Below, piece after piece: positions 23,501 to 34,651 of a stretch of 64,000 nt of DNA. The DNA is from Nematostella vectensis (Eukaryota > Cnidaria > Anthozoa > Actiniaria > Edwardsiidae): positions 11,358,887 through 11,422,886 of the forward strand of contig NC_064034.1 in assembly GCF_932526225.1 (NCBI RefSeq), given 5' to 3'. The first letter of the stretch is position 1, and each line of letters opens with the position of its first letter. Under the pieces are notes generated by a model. That model worked only from the letters and a program-made list of their open reading frames with translations. It was not told the DNA's origin and did not search any database. Made by a program: the position numbers and the translations under genes.

Positions 23501-26148
23501 AGCGTAGTCAATCATACCACCGTGACCAATCAATTCCCTTGCTGTGTGCAGTCAAATGGTTTATGACGCGACAGGTGAACACATGAAAGCCTGCGCGCTA
23601 TTCCCAAATTACTATTTTTAATACATCTCCATTCGCTCGATGTGAGATGCTCAAGCCTCAAAAGTGTTTTTGATAAATCAAAAGATTATTATTAATAAGT
23701 CAAACCGGGGCCAGCTGATGGTCATTAATTCAGAATGTGGGAAAAGTAAAAGAATAAAATAATAGATAATGAGAAGTATCTTATTCCATGGTCACAAATC
23801 TCCCTCAGCACCGCTACCACTCCGATGTATATGAAGTTCTGACAGGATCTCAGAAGGATGTGGCGGAACGTATCGCGGAAAAGGTAGGTTGGAACGGTTT
23901 TGGTTGCTAGAATTCTACTGTAAAATAAATATAAACATTCCTTTTAATAATAGCTTTTACTGGTCATATATTCTTATAATTTCCACTTAGTACTGTATAT
24001 TCTTCCCAGCTGAATTCAGTTCTTAACGCGCTCTTGCACAAGCTGGCCCGGTATGACCATGGATCGCTTCTCTCATCTGTGTTTGCACTTAAGGTAACTC
24101 TCTCACACACGTCAGTAGTAAAGAGTAACTCTCTCAAATGTCAGTAGTATAGAAAAACCTATATTTTTATGTATTTTAAATCGTTGGTTTTGTTTTCGTA
24201 GAATCCAGGCAATGAAATGGAATTGAACTTTACGCGATTTGTCAAGACGAACCTCAGCCGTGTTATGAAGGAGCTGAGTGAAGAGAGGTTGAAAAAGTAT
24301 ATTGTTAAGGTACAGCATCTACGAATTGTTGCGCACCTGATTCTTTTTTATTCTGATACGAATTTCTAGTCCGGGGATGGTCCAATTGGCAAGTTTTAAA
24401 CTGGGCTCTGGGCTCTTCTTGTATTGAATCAGAAATGGATCACTAGCATGGTGATGCGCGAAAGTGTATTGTGAAAGCTGTCTTTGTTTTGTTTCCCTCA
24501 GAAATGGTACACTCTCATTGTGACTCGGTAAAGTGTTTTGTGAACGCTTTCTTTTTTTATTTTCTTTCACTGAGAAATGGTTCACTAGCTTGGTGATGCG
24601 GTGAAGTGCTTTGTGAAAGCTTTCTTTGTTTTATTTGCTTCTCTTAGAAATGGTATACTAGCATGGTGATGCGGTGAAGTGTTATCAAAAAGTTTTCTTG
24701 TTTTCTTTGCTTCCTTCAGAAATTGTACACTAGCATGGTAATGCGGTGAAGTGTTTTCAAAAAGTTTTATTTGTTTTATTTGCTTCCCTCAGAAATGGTA
24801 TACTAGCATGGTGATGCGGTGAAGTGTTATCAAAAAGTTTTCTTGTTTTATTTGCTTCCCCCAGAAATTGTACACTAGCACCGTAATGCGGTGAAGTGTT
24901 TTCAAAAAGTTTTATTTGTTTTATTTGCTTCCCTCAGAAATGGTACACTAGCATGGTGATGCGGTGAAGTGTATTTTGAAAGTTTTCTTGTTTATTTGCT
25001 TCCCTTAGAAATGGTATACTAGCATGGTGATGCGGTGAAGTGTTTTTAAAAAGTTTTCTTTGTTTTATTTGCTTCCCTCAGAAATGGTACACTAACATGG
25101 TGATGCGGTGAAGTGTTTTGTGAAAGCTTTCTTTTATTTATCTGTTCCCCCCAGAAATGGTACACTAGCATGGTGATGCGGATCTGTGAATGGCTGTCTC
25201 ATCGCATGAGCGACTCGCTTCACGAGTATCAACTCAAAACCCTCCTCCCCATCACCAAGGTGACAATCAAGCCTTTGTGTTTCCATATAAGGAATTGCTC
25301 TCCATATTTAGGAGTGATATTTACTTGCTCAATTTTAGTTTGTCTCGTTTTTAACAATAGGTTTTAAGCTTTGCAACGTAGTGTTTGCAATGAAGAAAAA
25401 ATAGTCATCGGGAGTTTTTATTTGCATTTCCCCCTTTTCCCCCAAGAAGTTGGGTTTGTGAAAAAAGAGTTCGAGTTAGCGAGGTTTGAGTTATCCGAGT
25501 AAAAATACTGAAACCAATGCACATAATATGTAGCTAAGTAATCACTTAATCTATTTTAATCGCTGCTATAAAATACGTAATTATTTAAATAAGCACGCCC
25601 TCCCCCCTTGACCACTAAATTTGGAATAACAGCCTCTCACCAATAAGCGCCCCCTCCCTCTAAAAAAATCATTTTATTTAGCTCACATACAACACGGGTC
25701 TACTTATTATCCCTTCAAACTATATTTTCATATGAGTGCAAATGAAATAAGCCCCCCCCCCCGAAAGACCCGAATAAAGCGGCGCTTATTCGAATCATTA
25801 CGTATTTTAAATTTCCAAAGCCTAAATTAATCAATGAAAAAAATAAGACATTTCAATCTTCATCACGCATCTCGTATCTAGAGTAGTCAATGATCTTATT
25901 ATAGTCATATAGCTGACATTTTTCTTGCCAATTGCTTTGAATGCAATCAGGAGATTCCTGTTCTATTCGAGCACTGCGGTCTCCCTCCTAAGCGACTAAG
26001 GTGCACCACATACGGCACGGTGCTATCCCGGCTACAGGTGGAGGAAGCCATGCATAAGGGAGAGCAGATCCACCTCGACGAGGATTACCGAGGTTACAGC
26101 CACTCTGACGACGAGGACTCCGACCCTACTAGCGAAGACGAGATATGA
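8518..26148 (+). CDS. CADPS: Calcium-dependent secretion activator (CAPS/CADPS)
   Basis: Twenty-seven exons join in frame to 1255 residues: 8518-9303, 10160-10240, 10541-10689, 13519-13609, 13850-13918, 14037-14089, 14331-14442, 15190-15329, 15629-15695, 16047-16155, 16502-16711, 16844-16980, 17488-17675, 17875-17976, 18600-18663, 19011-19134, 20818-20924, 21438-21594, 21931-22072, 22396-22551, 23014-23125, 23251-23292, 23809-23883, 24010-24093, 24202-24309, 25155-25259, 25951-26148. The start [13 protein letters not shown] matches the family. Landmarks are [28 protein letters not shown] (C2 domain, about 345-470), [20 protein letters not shown] (PH domain, about 495-620), [15 protein letters not shown] and the Munc13-homology region (about 830-1050, [14 protein letters not shown]). 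CAPS primes dense-core vesicles, binding PIP2 and SNAREs at the plasma membrane. The C-terminus is acidic (HSDDEDSD). The exon 10 donor (GTTGGT) is weak. Four exon edges carry tandem arrays, and intron 16 holds a Tc1-type element. Confidence 0.95.
10866..13518 (+). repeat. 32-bp minisatellite, ~80 copies, ending on the CAPS exon 4 acceptor
   Basis: The unit is about 32 bp with core GTAGGGTGCATAATTGTC and a linker such as TTTGATGTACATGT. A common variant has TGTACAGGGTGCATAATTG. The array fills most of CAPS intron 3. Its last unit is the real splice site: TTGTACAG followed by GGTGCAGAATT, the first exon 4 bases. None of the three minus-strand frames of the common unit contains a stop, so long antisense frames run through it. 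Confidence 0.95.
17128..17300. repeat. Dispersed repeat, copy A (CAPS intron 12)
   Basis: GTACACAGGGGGT, AAAAAGTGGGTCA, CCATATGATAC and GACTGCACAC follow in the same order and spacing as at 59138-59290 (there GACTGTGCAC). It is a mobile-element relic of unknown class; no coding capacity is seen. Confidence 0.55.
19246..20578 (+). mobile_element. Tc1/mariner element (possible DD37E type) with broken transposase, in CAPS intron 16
   Basis: The ends form ~30-bp inverted repeats (GTTTCAAAAGTCCGTGGACA left; reverse complement of the right end GTTTCAATAGTTCGTGGACA) and TA flanks both sides (19244-19245, 20579-20580). The plus-strand interior codes in pieces for a transposase: a helix-turn-helix region near 19409-19740, a first acidic site near FTDEYPK (about 19838), [19 protein letters not shown] (about 20153-20210) and [10 protein letters not shown] followed by TAG, where Trp is usual. 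The second D to E spacing I count is 37. Several frame changes show it is inactive. Confidence 0.85.
19409..20459 (+). pseudogene. Degenerate Tc1/mariner transposase
   Basis: Coding text begins at the ATG 19409 ([12 protein letters not shown]) and shifts frame near 19560 into a stretch with [18 protein letters not shown] and [18 protein letters not shown]. That stretch stops at 19879-19881 after [14 protein letters not shown] and resumes in other frames to the C-terminal VGHANY and a TGA near 20459. The TAG at about 20277 interrupts the PIENLW-type motif. The DNA-binding and DDE parts are both recognisable but not joined in one frame. Confidence 0.75.
21060..21155. repeat. Dispersed repeat, copy A (CAPS intron 17); second copy at 28690-28795
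   Basis: GTGAAAAACGTAAGACTAGT, CAGCAC/CAGTAC, AACCAGCCTT, a CGGC motif and CCCACATTTTCGGG (copy B GTCACATTTTGGGG) occur in the same order in both places. It is probably a fragment of a non-autonomous element. Confidence 0.5.
21190..21437 (+). repeat. 82-bp tandem array copying the CAPS exon 18 acceptor and exon start
   Basis: CAG acceptors recur at 21271-21273, 21353-21355 and 21435-21437 (the real one), an exact 82-base period. An older unit at 21191 lacks the CAG but still reads ALAWVVDLM, against ALAWVADLM at the real exon start. The middle units have GCGTTAGCTGGGGTTG or a variant and then diverge. Confidence 0.9.
24430..25154 (+). repeat. ~72-bp tandem array copying the CAPS exon 26 acceptor and its first 27 exon bases
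   Basis: Ten decoy acceptors have AG ending near 24432, 24501, 24573, 24647, 24719, 24792, 24864, 24937, 25008 and 25081, with the true acceptor at 25154. Each unit is a pyrimidine tract plus AG, a copy of the exon start (AAATGGTACACTAGCATGG, TGATGCGG) and then TGAAGTG. Read in the exon's phase each copy gives about nine residues and then TGA. Confidence 0.92.
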
Positions 26149-26582
26149 GATACGAGACAAGAGGCCCGACCCTATTGCGAAGACGAGATATGAGATACGA
26201 GACAAGAGGCCCGACCCTACTAGCGAAGACGAGATATGAGATACGAGACAAGAGGCCCGACCCTACTAGCGAAGACGAGATATGAGATACGAGACAAGAG
26301 GCCCGACCCTACTAGCGAAGACGAGATATGAGATACGAGACAAGAGGCCCGACCCTACTAGCGAAGACGAGATATGAGATACGAGAAAAGAGGCCCGACC
26401 CTACTAGCGAAGACGAGATATGAGATACGAGACAAGAGGCCCGACCCTACTAGCGAAGACGAGATATGAGATACGAGACAAGAGGCCCGACCCTACTAGC
26501 GAAGACGAGATATGAGATACGAGACAAGAGGCCCGACCCTACTAGCGAAGACGAGATATGAGATACGAGACAAGAGGCCCGA
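26110..26582 (+). repeat. 46-bp tandem array copying the CAPS C-terminal codons and stop
   Basis: The unit is CGACCCTACTAGCGAAGACG, AGATATGAGATACGAGACAA, GAGGCC. The first copy is the real end of the CDS (DPTSEDEI, stop 26146-26148). About ten copies follow with few changes; the first spacing is 45 bases because of a one-base loss. Low divergence indicates recent expansion. Confidence 0.93.
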
Positions 26583-26890
26583 GGGTAGGCAAACTTTTCC
26601 ATACAGAGGGTTTCCATTCCCAGTAGTAAATATGATGTGGCCTAACAGTAAAGCGTAGGCAAAGGTATAGTTTTCCCCACAAAGGGTCTCCATTCCCATT
26701 AGTAAAGATGATGTGGCCTAATAGTAAAGCGTAGGCAAAGGTATAGTTTTCCCTACAGAGGGTCTCCATTCCCAGTAGTAAATATGATGTGGCCTATAAT
26801 AGTAAAGCGTTATCAAAGGTATAGTTTTCCCCACAAAGGGTCTCCATTCCCAGTAGTATAGATGATGATATAGATGATATGTGGCCTAAA
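26583..26890. repeat. ~79-bp tandem repeat, 3 to 4 copies, directly after the CAPS stop array
   Basis: The unit includes AGGCAAAGGTATAGTTTTCC, GGGTCTCCATTCCCAGTAGT and GATGTGGCCTAA. The last copy carries a small GAT expansion. It lies in the presumed 3' UTR of CAPS. Confidence 0.85.
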
Positions 26891-27110
26891 AGCGAAGACC
26901 AGAAAAACGACTGCTGCTATTACGAATTCAAGCAGGTAGGCAATGGTATAGGTGAATTGTGGTATAGTTGGATCGTGAAATGTTGTTTCTAGGCCAAAAA
27001 TGTACCTGCCCTGCTGTAAGGGGTTAGGTAGGTAGGGGTTGCATCCAAGAGTAGGACCTGCCCCACAGTGGGCATAGCAAGAGACTAAGATTAATCTTCG
27101 TTAAGCTTAA

Positions 27111-27312
27111 GGGCGCGTTTTTTCCTATCATTCTGGAATGGGAATGGTTGGTAGAGAATGTTCAGAATGGCATTCAAGTCATTCTACTACAGGTAGCAGA
27201 ATTGGTGGAATGGCCTTCATTGCATTTCGAAATGGGAACGAAGTATATACGAACGCGCGCTTTTTCTATTCTAATCATTCTCATTCCGGAATCACGAGTA
27301 AAAAACGAGCCC
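27111..27312. mobile_element. PIF/Harbinger-type MITE with TAA target duplication
   Basis: The 202-bp element begins GGGCGCGTTTTTTCC and ends with its imperfect complement AAAAAACGAGCCC. Inner arms share ATTCTGGAATGGGAATG (left) and CATTCTCATTCCGGAAT (right). Both sides carry TAA (27108-27110 and 27313-27315), the usual 3-base Harbinger duplication. There is no coding capacity. Confidence 0.8.
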
Positions 27313-29730
27313 TAAGTAGGAGGGAGCCAGGGAGGCCTTTACCATTCTGCTATTTCTGAAAGGTCAGGGAAAGGCAAGGGTATGTTTGTCTCAAAAGAAG
27401 GACTTCATCCCTACTAGTAAGTAAGATATGTGCCCAACTAGCAAAGGGCTCCACTAGTAAGATTTTAGGTGGGTGTAGACTTCTGGTGGGGAACCAGGAC
27501 ACGTGCTAATGTTTATACATATTTTTTTTTTAAAAAGAGAGAAATGTTGCTTCCTATCAACTTTTGTTCGCTTACTTTGCGAACAAACATGGCCTTTCGG
27601 GCTTTAGACATTTTGTTAATATCCTGGTGTTGTCGTTATCTCACGTGTTCAACTCAGGTGAACAGAACTTTAAATTAAGATCGTTATTTCGACAAAATAA
27701 CAGCAAAATACTAAAAAAAGCTATTTTCGTATCTATTTTTGTTTTGCAGTAAGCCTGGCAAACAAAACAGTACTTGAAAAGATTTTGAACAAGGGGCAAC
27801 CTCAATCTACTTATAATGCATCGCTCTGCTTTGGCGGGTTATTTTTCATTTTATCGAAGTGAAAAGCATTTGTGAAGGAGAGATCCTGGTTTATTGTATT
27901 TATCTTCATATGATCTGGGGTTGTCCCTCTTATTTTGATACACAAGCTAATTTATACTATGTATAATGCCTTAACCAGAAATGCAACGGTAGCATTTATA
28001 TGTAAATTGTAAAGAAAATAATTAAAACTGATAATAAAAAAAATATGACACACACTTTGTTAGGTGCGACAGAATTTTTTTTATTTTCTTTTGGAAATTT
28101 AACTTCTTAAAGGTAAAAGCTGTAAATGTAAGGTTGCCCTAAGCATATGGTTCTGATAAACTTTTGAACTGGAACGTCAAATTTATTGTCGGTAGTGATA
28201 AGTTATGCGGACAGTCTTTACTATTTCACTAGGTGATTCCGAGGGTAAAATTTTACGATTTTTATTCTCATATATATATTTTTTAAATCAGTAAATGGAT
28301 TTTTTTGTCACATCGCTACCCTGTATTTTTAACGTCTGAAGAAGTTCTTGTTTTAACCGGAGGACAATTTAGTTTTACCTAAATTTACGAACTGCTCATG
28401 AATTCTCCTGAAAAAAAAAAATACCTCGATGTTAATTAAAATTAAAGCCGCATTGTCACCAGTTTACTTCCGGAGGTCCGACGGAAACCTCAACCGTTAA
28501 AAGACAAAAGAATCTATTAAAATCCGAGATATTAAACAGGCCATCCGCTCTAAATTATCAATCACATCCTCAAAGAAAATTCCAATAAACACATTGCTTT
28601 CAATATTTTGAAATATTTTTCGCGTTTTCCGTTAAAAATCATCGGAGATTGCTACGTAATCGACCGGAAGTAAAATGGTGACAATGGCCAGTGCTGAAAA
28701 ACGCAAGACTAGTTCCAGTACCGCGCGATTAAACCAGCCTTTTTGTTTTGAAATGGCGGCTTTTTACCGGCCAACTGTCACATTTTGGGGAATTCTAAGA
28801 AAACTAGACCAAACCTAAGGCTATAATTTTCTTTAGGACTCTCTCATTATCACACAAATCTGTCATCTTTTGTACAGTATGGTTTCAATGCTGTACAGTT
28901 AGTCAAATCGGCGACTGAAGTCAGCCTTTCGTACCTTTTCTCGAATGTTTTAACACTACGATTGTACTTGTTTTCGCCAGAGCACGCGCATGCGCATACG
29001 TTATTCAGCACTGTCGCGACAATGCGGCTTTAACTTTGCTCTTTGAAGACAACGCTCGCCCAGACTCTTCTGGATTATTCTAAGCTGACGTCATCAATGC
29101 GCATGCGCTGTGATTCTCAGACTAGCTCTGTCTGTACATCCTATTTAAAAAAATGTTAGTTTTCTAGCATCATCTTTGTCCTGTGGTGGTTGTGAAGTCG
29201 TAGCATTATTTTTATATTCTCACTAGGGCCACCCACCAATAATGCCATAAGAACTTAGTTATGGGAGTCAAGTCGACCCGAGGCAGTTGAGAGCGGGTAG
29301 CCCAGTGAAAGGGTGTGCGTTTTTTTCTCGCTGTGGGGAGTAAGGTGGGCTGTTGAAAGTGTAACACCCGGCGCGTACAACTACAGCGAATGGATAATAA
29401 ATAACAGAAACCAGGGATTTTATAGCCAAAAAGAGGTGTAAATAGCCACGGTGGATCCCAAGGGAACTACATCGCTTACACTTATATTTAATACTTGTTT
29501 AATCAGGCTATTGTCGGTGGTTTTCGTACATGTAGCTACTACAACAATTATTAGGTATTTTCTTTTTTATCAGTGATTCTAAGCTAGCGCTTCGTAACGA
29601 CAACCCGAAGTTTATCCGAAGTCTAATTATCCCAGCATCTTGCGATATTCCGGATGAATCAGCCACACTTTCTCAACTCCAGCCATATTTTCGCTTATAA
29701 ATCACGATCAAACCTAAATTCTATTCAAAC
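27313..29730. other. Non-coding stretch after CAPS
   Basis: It is AT-rich, with an AATAAA at 28033-28038 that could serve the CAPS transcript, and copy B of a dispersed repeat at 28690-28795 (copy A at 21060). I find no exon chain or RNA gene here. Confidence 0.5.
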
Positions 29731-31196
29731 TCATACAAATATGCCTAAAGTTTCTTGCAAAAGGCAAAAGAAGAGAAGATTCTCTGGCAATAGGTTTACT
29801 GGGAGCTTAAGTCTATCTTCTTCCCTGAGTTTTGCCTGCCTTATTTTATGCCTGGCTTCCTTGGAATCACTGTTTCCCTCTTTTGTCTGCTTCTTGTACC
29901 CTTTTCTTATTTTTCCTGTCACTTCCTTTTTTAGTGTGCCTGCCACAATCGATTTCTAGCTCAGACATGATGTCATGCCGGCCACTAGCACCGACATTGA
30001 ACTGCAGCGCTGAAGACCCCGCAGCTGTCTGCACACTTGTGAAGCCCCTATATCTGTGCTTTGGGCATCTGTTCCATACCAATGAGTTCACTGACTCATT
30101 GGCGTTCTGAGATAATCCAGGTAGACACCTCTTAACTAGTTTCTTTTTGGAAAGTTTATCGAATAACGGAGTCAAAAACTCCAGGAAAATAGGATCCAAA
30201 TGGTGAGGTTTATCCACAAATGAATCCTTGTCCCTCTGGAAGGCACACCAGGAATCTTTGCCTTGAGGACAGAACAGGTGCCTTGTGTTATTGTCCTCAG
30301 TTTTTACGCTGTGATGCAGCACTGCTTTTATTGCAGTCTGCATTTTTATAATTGCCTTGTCGACATCCTTTTCCTTCTTTGCTTTCTTATTGATACATGC
30401 CCGGATTGCATTGCCATAATATTTCTGTATCTTGTCTATGGTAGGCCTGGTTAGCCGCCCAGCTTTTCCACCAACTGGCTTCCCATCAGACAGCTTCTTT
30501 TTACTTTGCAGGGAAATTAGATTTTTCCCCATTCTTTTTTGCACATGGCCTATGCAGTCAAGTTTGTTTACCCGACTGCACTCTGCCTCTCCACTGTCAT
30601 GCTTCGACACCCATTCTTTGTGGGCACTTGATTCCAGCCATTTTTTATGCTCTGCTGAATTCTTGTCCATGTTTTCATATTTATTGCATGTATTACATAC
30701 TCCATAAGTGTCCCACACCTCTGCATAGCACTTACTATCTCCATCGCAGACCATGTCGATATAGCGCAGTCCGTGTTTCTCCTCTGATCTCCCCCCAAAT
30801 AATCTTAGCAGACTCTTTTTCCATTGAAGGACTAGAGCCATCGCAGTCAGGATTTCTCCCCTTTATCTTATTGGCTGCTTTGCACTGCTCGCATGTCTTG
30901 GACATGACTTCATAGTCCAATACCTCTCCAGTATCAGCTGAGATAACAATCCCTACTCCAAAATTGGCAGTGAACCCCCGCTTACTCCATGTGCCATCAA
31001 ACGACACAGCAGCATCAAGTACGGCATCTTCTCTTTCTCCATAGAATTCCCTCAAGCGTGAGGCAGCGTCACTGAGCTTTTTTTCTAACACTTTATTAGT
31101 AGCAGTGTTTATTGACTTGTTGTGCTTCTTCCAAACAAGCAAAGAGTGGGCAAAATAACTGTGTCGAAGAGCCAGCAATCGACCACGTTGCGACAA
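29731..31196 (-). pseudogene. Mutator-like transposase, 5'-truncated and frameshifted copy
   Basis: Two minus-strand frames (30735-31196 and 29867-30841) carry one protein split by a frameshift near 30790-30840; the C-terminal tail shifts again near 29900. Shared features with the neighbouring plus-strand copy are SFDGTWSKRGF, EVLDYEVMSKTCEQC, DGDSK, CIGHVQKRMG, KIQKYYGNAIR, DSWCAFQRDKDS and QNANESVNSLVWN. Those fit Mutator-like (MULE) transposases with a DDE triad of FDGTW, GDS and NES; the assignment is from memory of the family. The N-terminal part present in the other copy is missing upstream of about 31150. Confidence 0.75.
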
Positions 31197-31199
31197 TCG

Positions 31200-32899
31200 G
31201 CTTTCTTAAAAAAACTCCACAAGATTACCAGCAAAACCGAGGAAAAAGCTCAGTCTTTTGCAGAATCTGCTTCCCAAGGAATGACCGGATATCGCCTGAT
31301 GGATATGGAGGTTTTAGCGGGCATATTCAAGCATTCAAGATGTGGAGAGTGTGGCAAATTCGCCTCCTTGCGTTTATCTGAGAACGATTACAAAAGAAAA
31401 GGTTATGCATTCAGCCTGACCTGACCTTACTATGTAAGAACTGTGACTGGAACTTTGTAACTTATACATCAAAGATGCAAGGAAAAAGCTTTGAGGTTAA
31501 CCGGCGATTAGTCTATGCGATGAGAACCCTAGGAAAGGGGCATGCTGGTGCCAAAAAGTTGTGCCAAATCATGAACATGCCACCTCCAACGACCGAGAAA
31601 GCATATGGAAAGAATGCTCGTGTTATTCTCAAACATGTCAAAACAATGGCAGAAGAGAGCATGAGCGAAGCATCCCAGGAACTTAAAGAATTAAAGGGAG
31701 ATCCTGAATCCCAAGAGCCTACTAACTGTGGTGCTTCTTTTGATAGCACGTGGCAAAGGAGAGGCTACTCTTCCCTAAATGGCTGTGTATCAGCCATTTC
31801 TATTGATACTGGCAAGGTTCTTGATGTTGAGGCTTTGACGGTATCATGTAAGCAATGCCAGCTACATGAGCATTTGGACAAAGCAAGTCCAGAGTACCAG
31901 CAATGGAAAGTTGACCATGTCAACTGCAAGGCCAACTTTAAAGGCTCGGCTCCTGCCATGGAACCAGAAGGTGTTGAGCGCATTTTCAAGAGATCAACAG
32001 AAACGCGTTACCTTCGCTACACCGAGTATTATGGAGATAGAGACTCAAAAGGATTCGCAAGGGTCGAGAATGTTTACGAGGACATGGGCATAACAGCTGA
32101 AAAAAAGGAGTGCATAGGCCACGTACAGAAGCGTGTTGGCTCTGCACTACGTAAGCTGAAGCGAGAAAACCCTGGCCTTGGGGGTCAGGGCAAGCTTACA
32201 GACCATCAAATTGATAGACTTCAAAACTATTATGACATTGCAGTTCGGTCCAATGTTGGAAATTTGGAAGGAATGAAGAAGGCAGTGCTTGCTAGCTTTT
32301 TTCACTGTGCTTCTAATGAGAAGCACCAAGCACATGACCGGTGCCCAGAAGGCTCTACACGCTGGTGTAACTATCAGCGGGACAAGGCTAGCCACAGAAA
32401 TACATACAAGCATGGTGCTGGACTCCCAAGGGAAATAATTGAAAAATGCAAACCTGTGTTTACTAGGCTTAGTTCTGACTCATTACTGGAGAAGTGTCTC
32501 CATGGGAAGGCCCAGAACCAGAACGAGTCCTTCAACGGTTTTGCTGGCGGATGGGCCGGTCACGGATATTTAAGATCAGGCGTCCCTCGCCCTGGCAGAG
32601 GGTCCCCAAGGAAGTATACGTAGGGAGAGACATACTTGAACTGGGACTTTATGATGCAGTTCTACATTTAATATGGGGGCAAGCTCTATTCCAAAGCTGT
32701 TAACTGCCCTAAATATCCCCCAGGCAAATATACTGAGGCAGGCTGTTTGCTACAGGACATTACCCGTGTTCGGGTTTCGGAGCACAAAGCTCAGGAGAGC
32801 ACTAAAAAGCAGGTAAAGGTGCTCAGGGGAAGAAAAAAGAATAAGGATGACAAGAAAAAGCAAAAGGAAGGCCCAGCTTATGCTGCTGGAGCATTTTAA
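31200..32899 (+). pseudogene. Mutator-like transposase, fuller frameshifted copy
   Basis: The plus-strand coding text starts near 31200 with a Cys pair region (CGECGKFASL), shifts frame near 31420, is open as one frame 31475-32540 (FEVNRRLVYAMRTLGKGHAG, MNMPPPTTEKAYG, FDSTWQRRGYSS, GDRDSKGF, CIGHVQKRVG, RWCNYQRDKAS, QNQNESFNGF), then shifts near 32545 and 32670 and ends in a Lys-rich tail with stop at 32897-32899. It matches the minus-strand copy motif by motif but differs at many residues, so the two are not a recent duplication. Both copies are inactive. No convincing terminal inverted repeats were found. Confidence 0.75.
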
Positions 32900-34651
32900 G
32901 TCTCCAAATGGCTTAATAATGGACTAAAACCTTGTGAATAACAATACTTTATCTTTAGTCAGCTATTTTTCAAAATGTTAAATTTCCGTGTATCACCAAA
33001 ACGCTAGCGATGATTAAAGAAAAGCAATTTGATGGATTGGCTTGATTTTTTCAGGGCATGTATATGGAATATCAATGCACAAAATGAACTACAAACAAGC
33101 TGTTTAGTGTAATATGTCATCTAAAAATTAGATTTTAGATGCTGGTCAATGTCACAGACGAAAGTTCTGATCTAGACTAGATTTTTTGGGGGAAATATTT
33201 GAAGTGATTGTAGTTCATTTTTGTAGATATACTATTTAACAACATTGTCTGCAAGTTTGAACATTTTTAAATGAAATGGAGTGGAGATATTACGTTTTTA
33301 GTACCGTATCCTAAAATTGGGCGTTGCCCTTATTATCTGTAACCATAGCAACGCTAATGAAATACAAATGTGGTATTCCATTCTTCATCCCATGTAGAAT
33401 AAATGTATATTGGTTTCAAATTGTTAAAATTTTTGAGGTCTGTACCACCTTAAAGCTAAGGGAACCTTTTCTCTTAAGTTGTTTTGCTGCCTTTGAAATT
33501 CGTGCGTGAAATATTCAAAACCACTAGAAAGCTTTTATAGTGCATGGCTCCCGTGGGGCACATCTCCTGTTTCCAGTATTTAGTATTTAGAGAGGGCTCC
33601 TTTTAAAAAAGAATCCGTAAAATAAAATTGGACCCCCTCTTTATACTAATAATTGACTGACTCTCAATACTCCCTAAGATATTTCGTATTGTTTGTATTT
33701 AGTGCTAAACTGAATAACTGAATCATATTAAAGATTGGTTTTTGTATAGTGGATGATTGGTCTCAAACTGATTTACATAACTTAAATGCCAAAGCTGTTG
33801 TTACTGAACAACATTTTTATTTATTTGTGCATGCAAACCTTTAGCTGTTGATAGTAAAGGTTGTGTTTAAGGTTGTTTGAAAAACAAATGATTTTGTAGG
33901 AAACTTCTCTCCCTGAGGACTTTTTTCCCTACAGGGTTTTGATTCTAGATAGATAGAGGGTAGAGTCTGAGCATTTTGCTATGTCTTTCGTTGAACTCAA
34001 TAACTCGTTTTATTGTATTGTATTGGTATGCTATATATATACGAAGTGGTCGTACCTAAAAGGTGCAGCCAAAACAACTGAGTTTTTAGATATTTAATTA
34101 TTTGCCCTATAATCTGTTAAACACCCACTAGAAAAGAGACATGATTGGCAAGAAAAGCTGTTTTCATCTTCTGTGGCCTTTTTTTTATTTTGTCTAGACA
34201 ATAATACCTTAATACATGTAGTTTAAATATTAACCCAAGTTTCACTATTTTTTTTTAGAGAAACTTCGTTTTTAAGAGAAATATGCGAAGGTTTAATTGA
34301 CGATAAAAAAGTTTAAAGTGAAATTTGACCAAAAATTATGATAAAACAGTTCGCTCAAACTATGGGCATGTGTTTTCGTTTAATTACCCATAAAAGGTCT
34401 GCGCCTTTCCATATTCCGGTTTCGGTGGTAATTAAGAAACTTGGTGAATAATTGTCCTTCAACAATTGTGTTGTTCGTCAGAAGGTTTTTGTGGGACCAT
34501 ACAGATCACTCCAATCAAGTAAGAACGTCCTTCCATTGTTCACCTCAACTCGAGAAAAGAGCCACATTTCCGCTTGAGTTGTTCACTCTTCGTACGGTTT
34601 TTTGCTGAGAGCCGCTAAAAAACATAAGACGAAGAAAACGAAAGACATTGG
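32900..34651. other. AT-rich non-coding stretch
   Basis: I see no exon chain, RNA gene or tandem array. Reading frames are short and lack codon-like structure. Confidence 0.5.

Noticed and set aside
29654-30110. Plus-strand hydrophobic frames
   Set aside because: They are shadows of the minus-strand transposase remnant.
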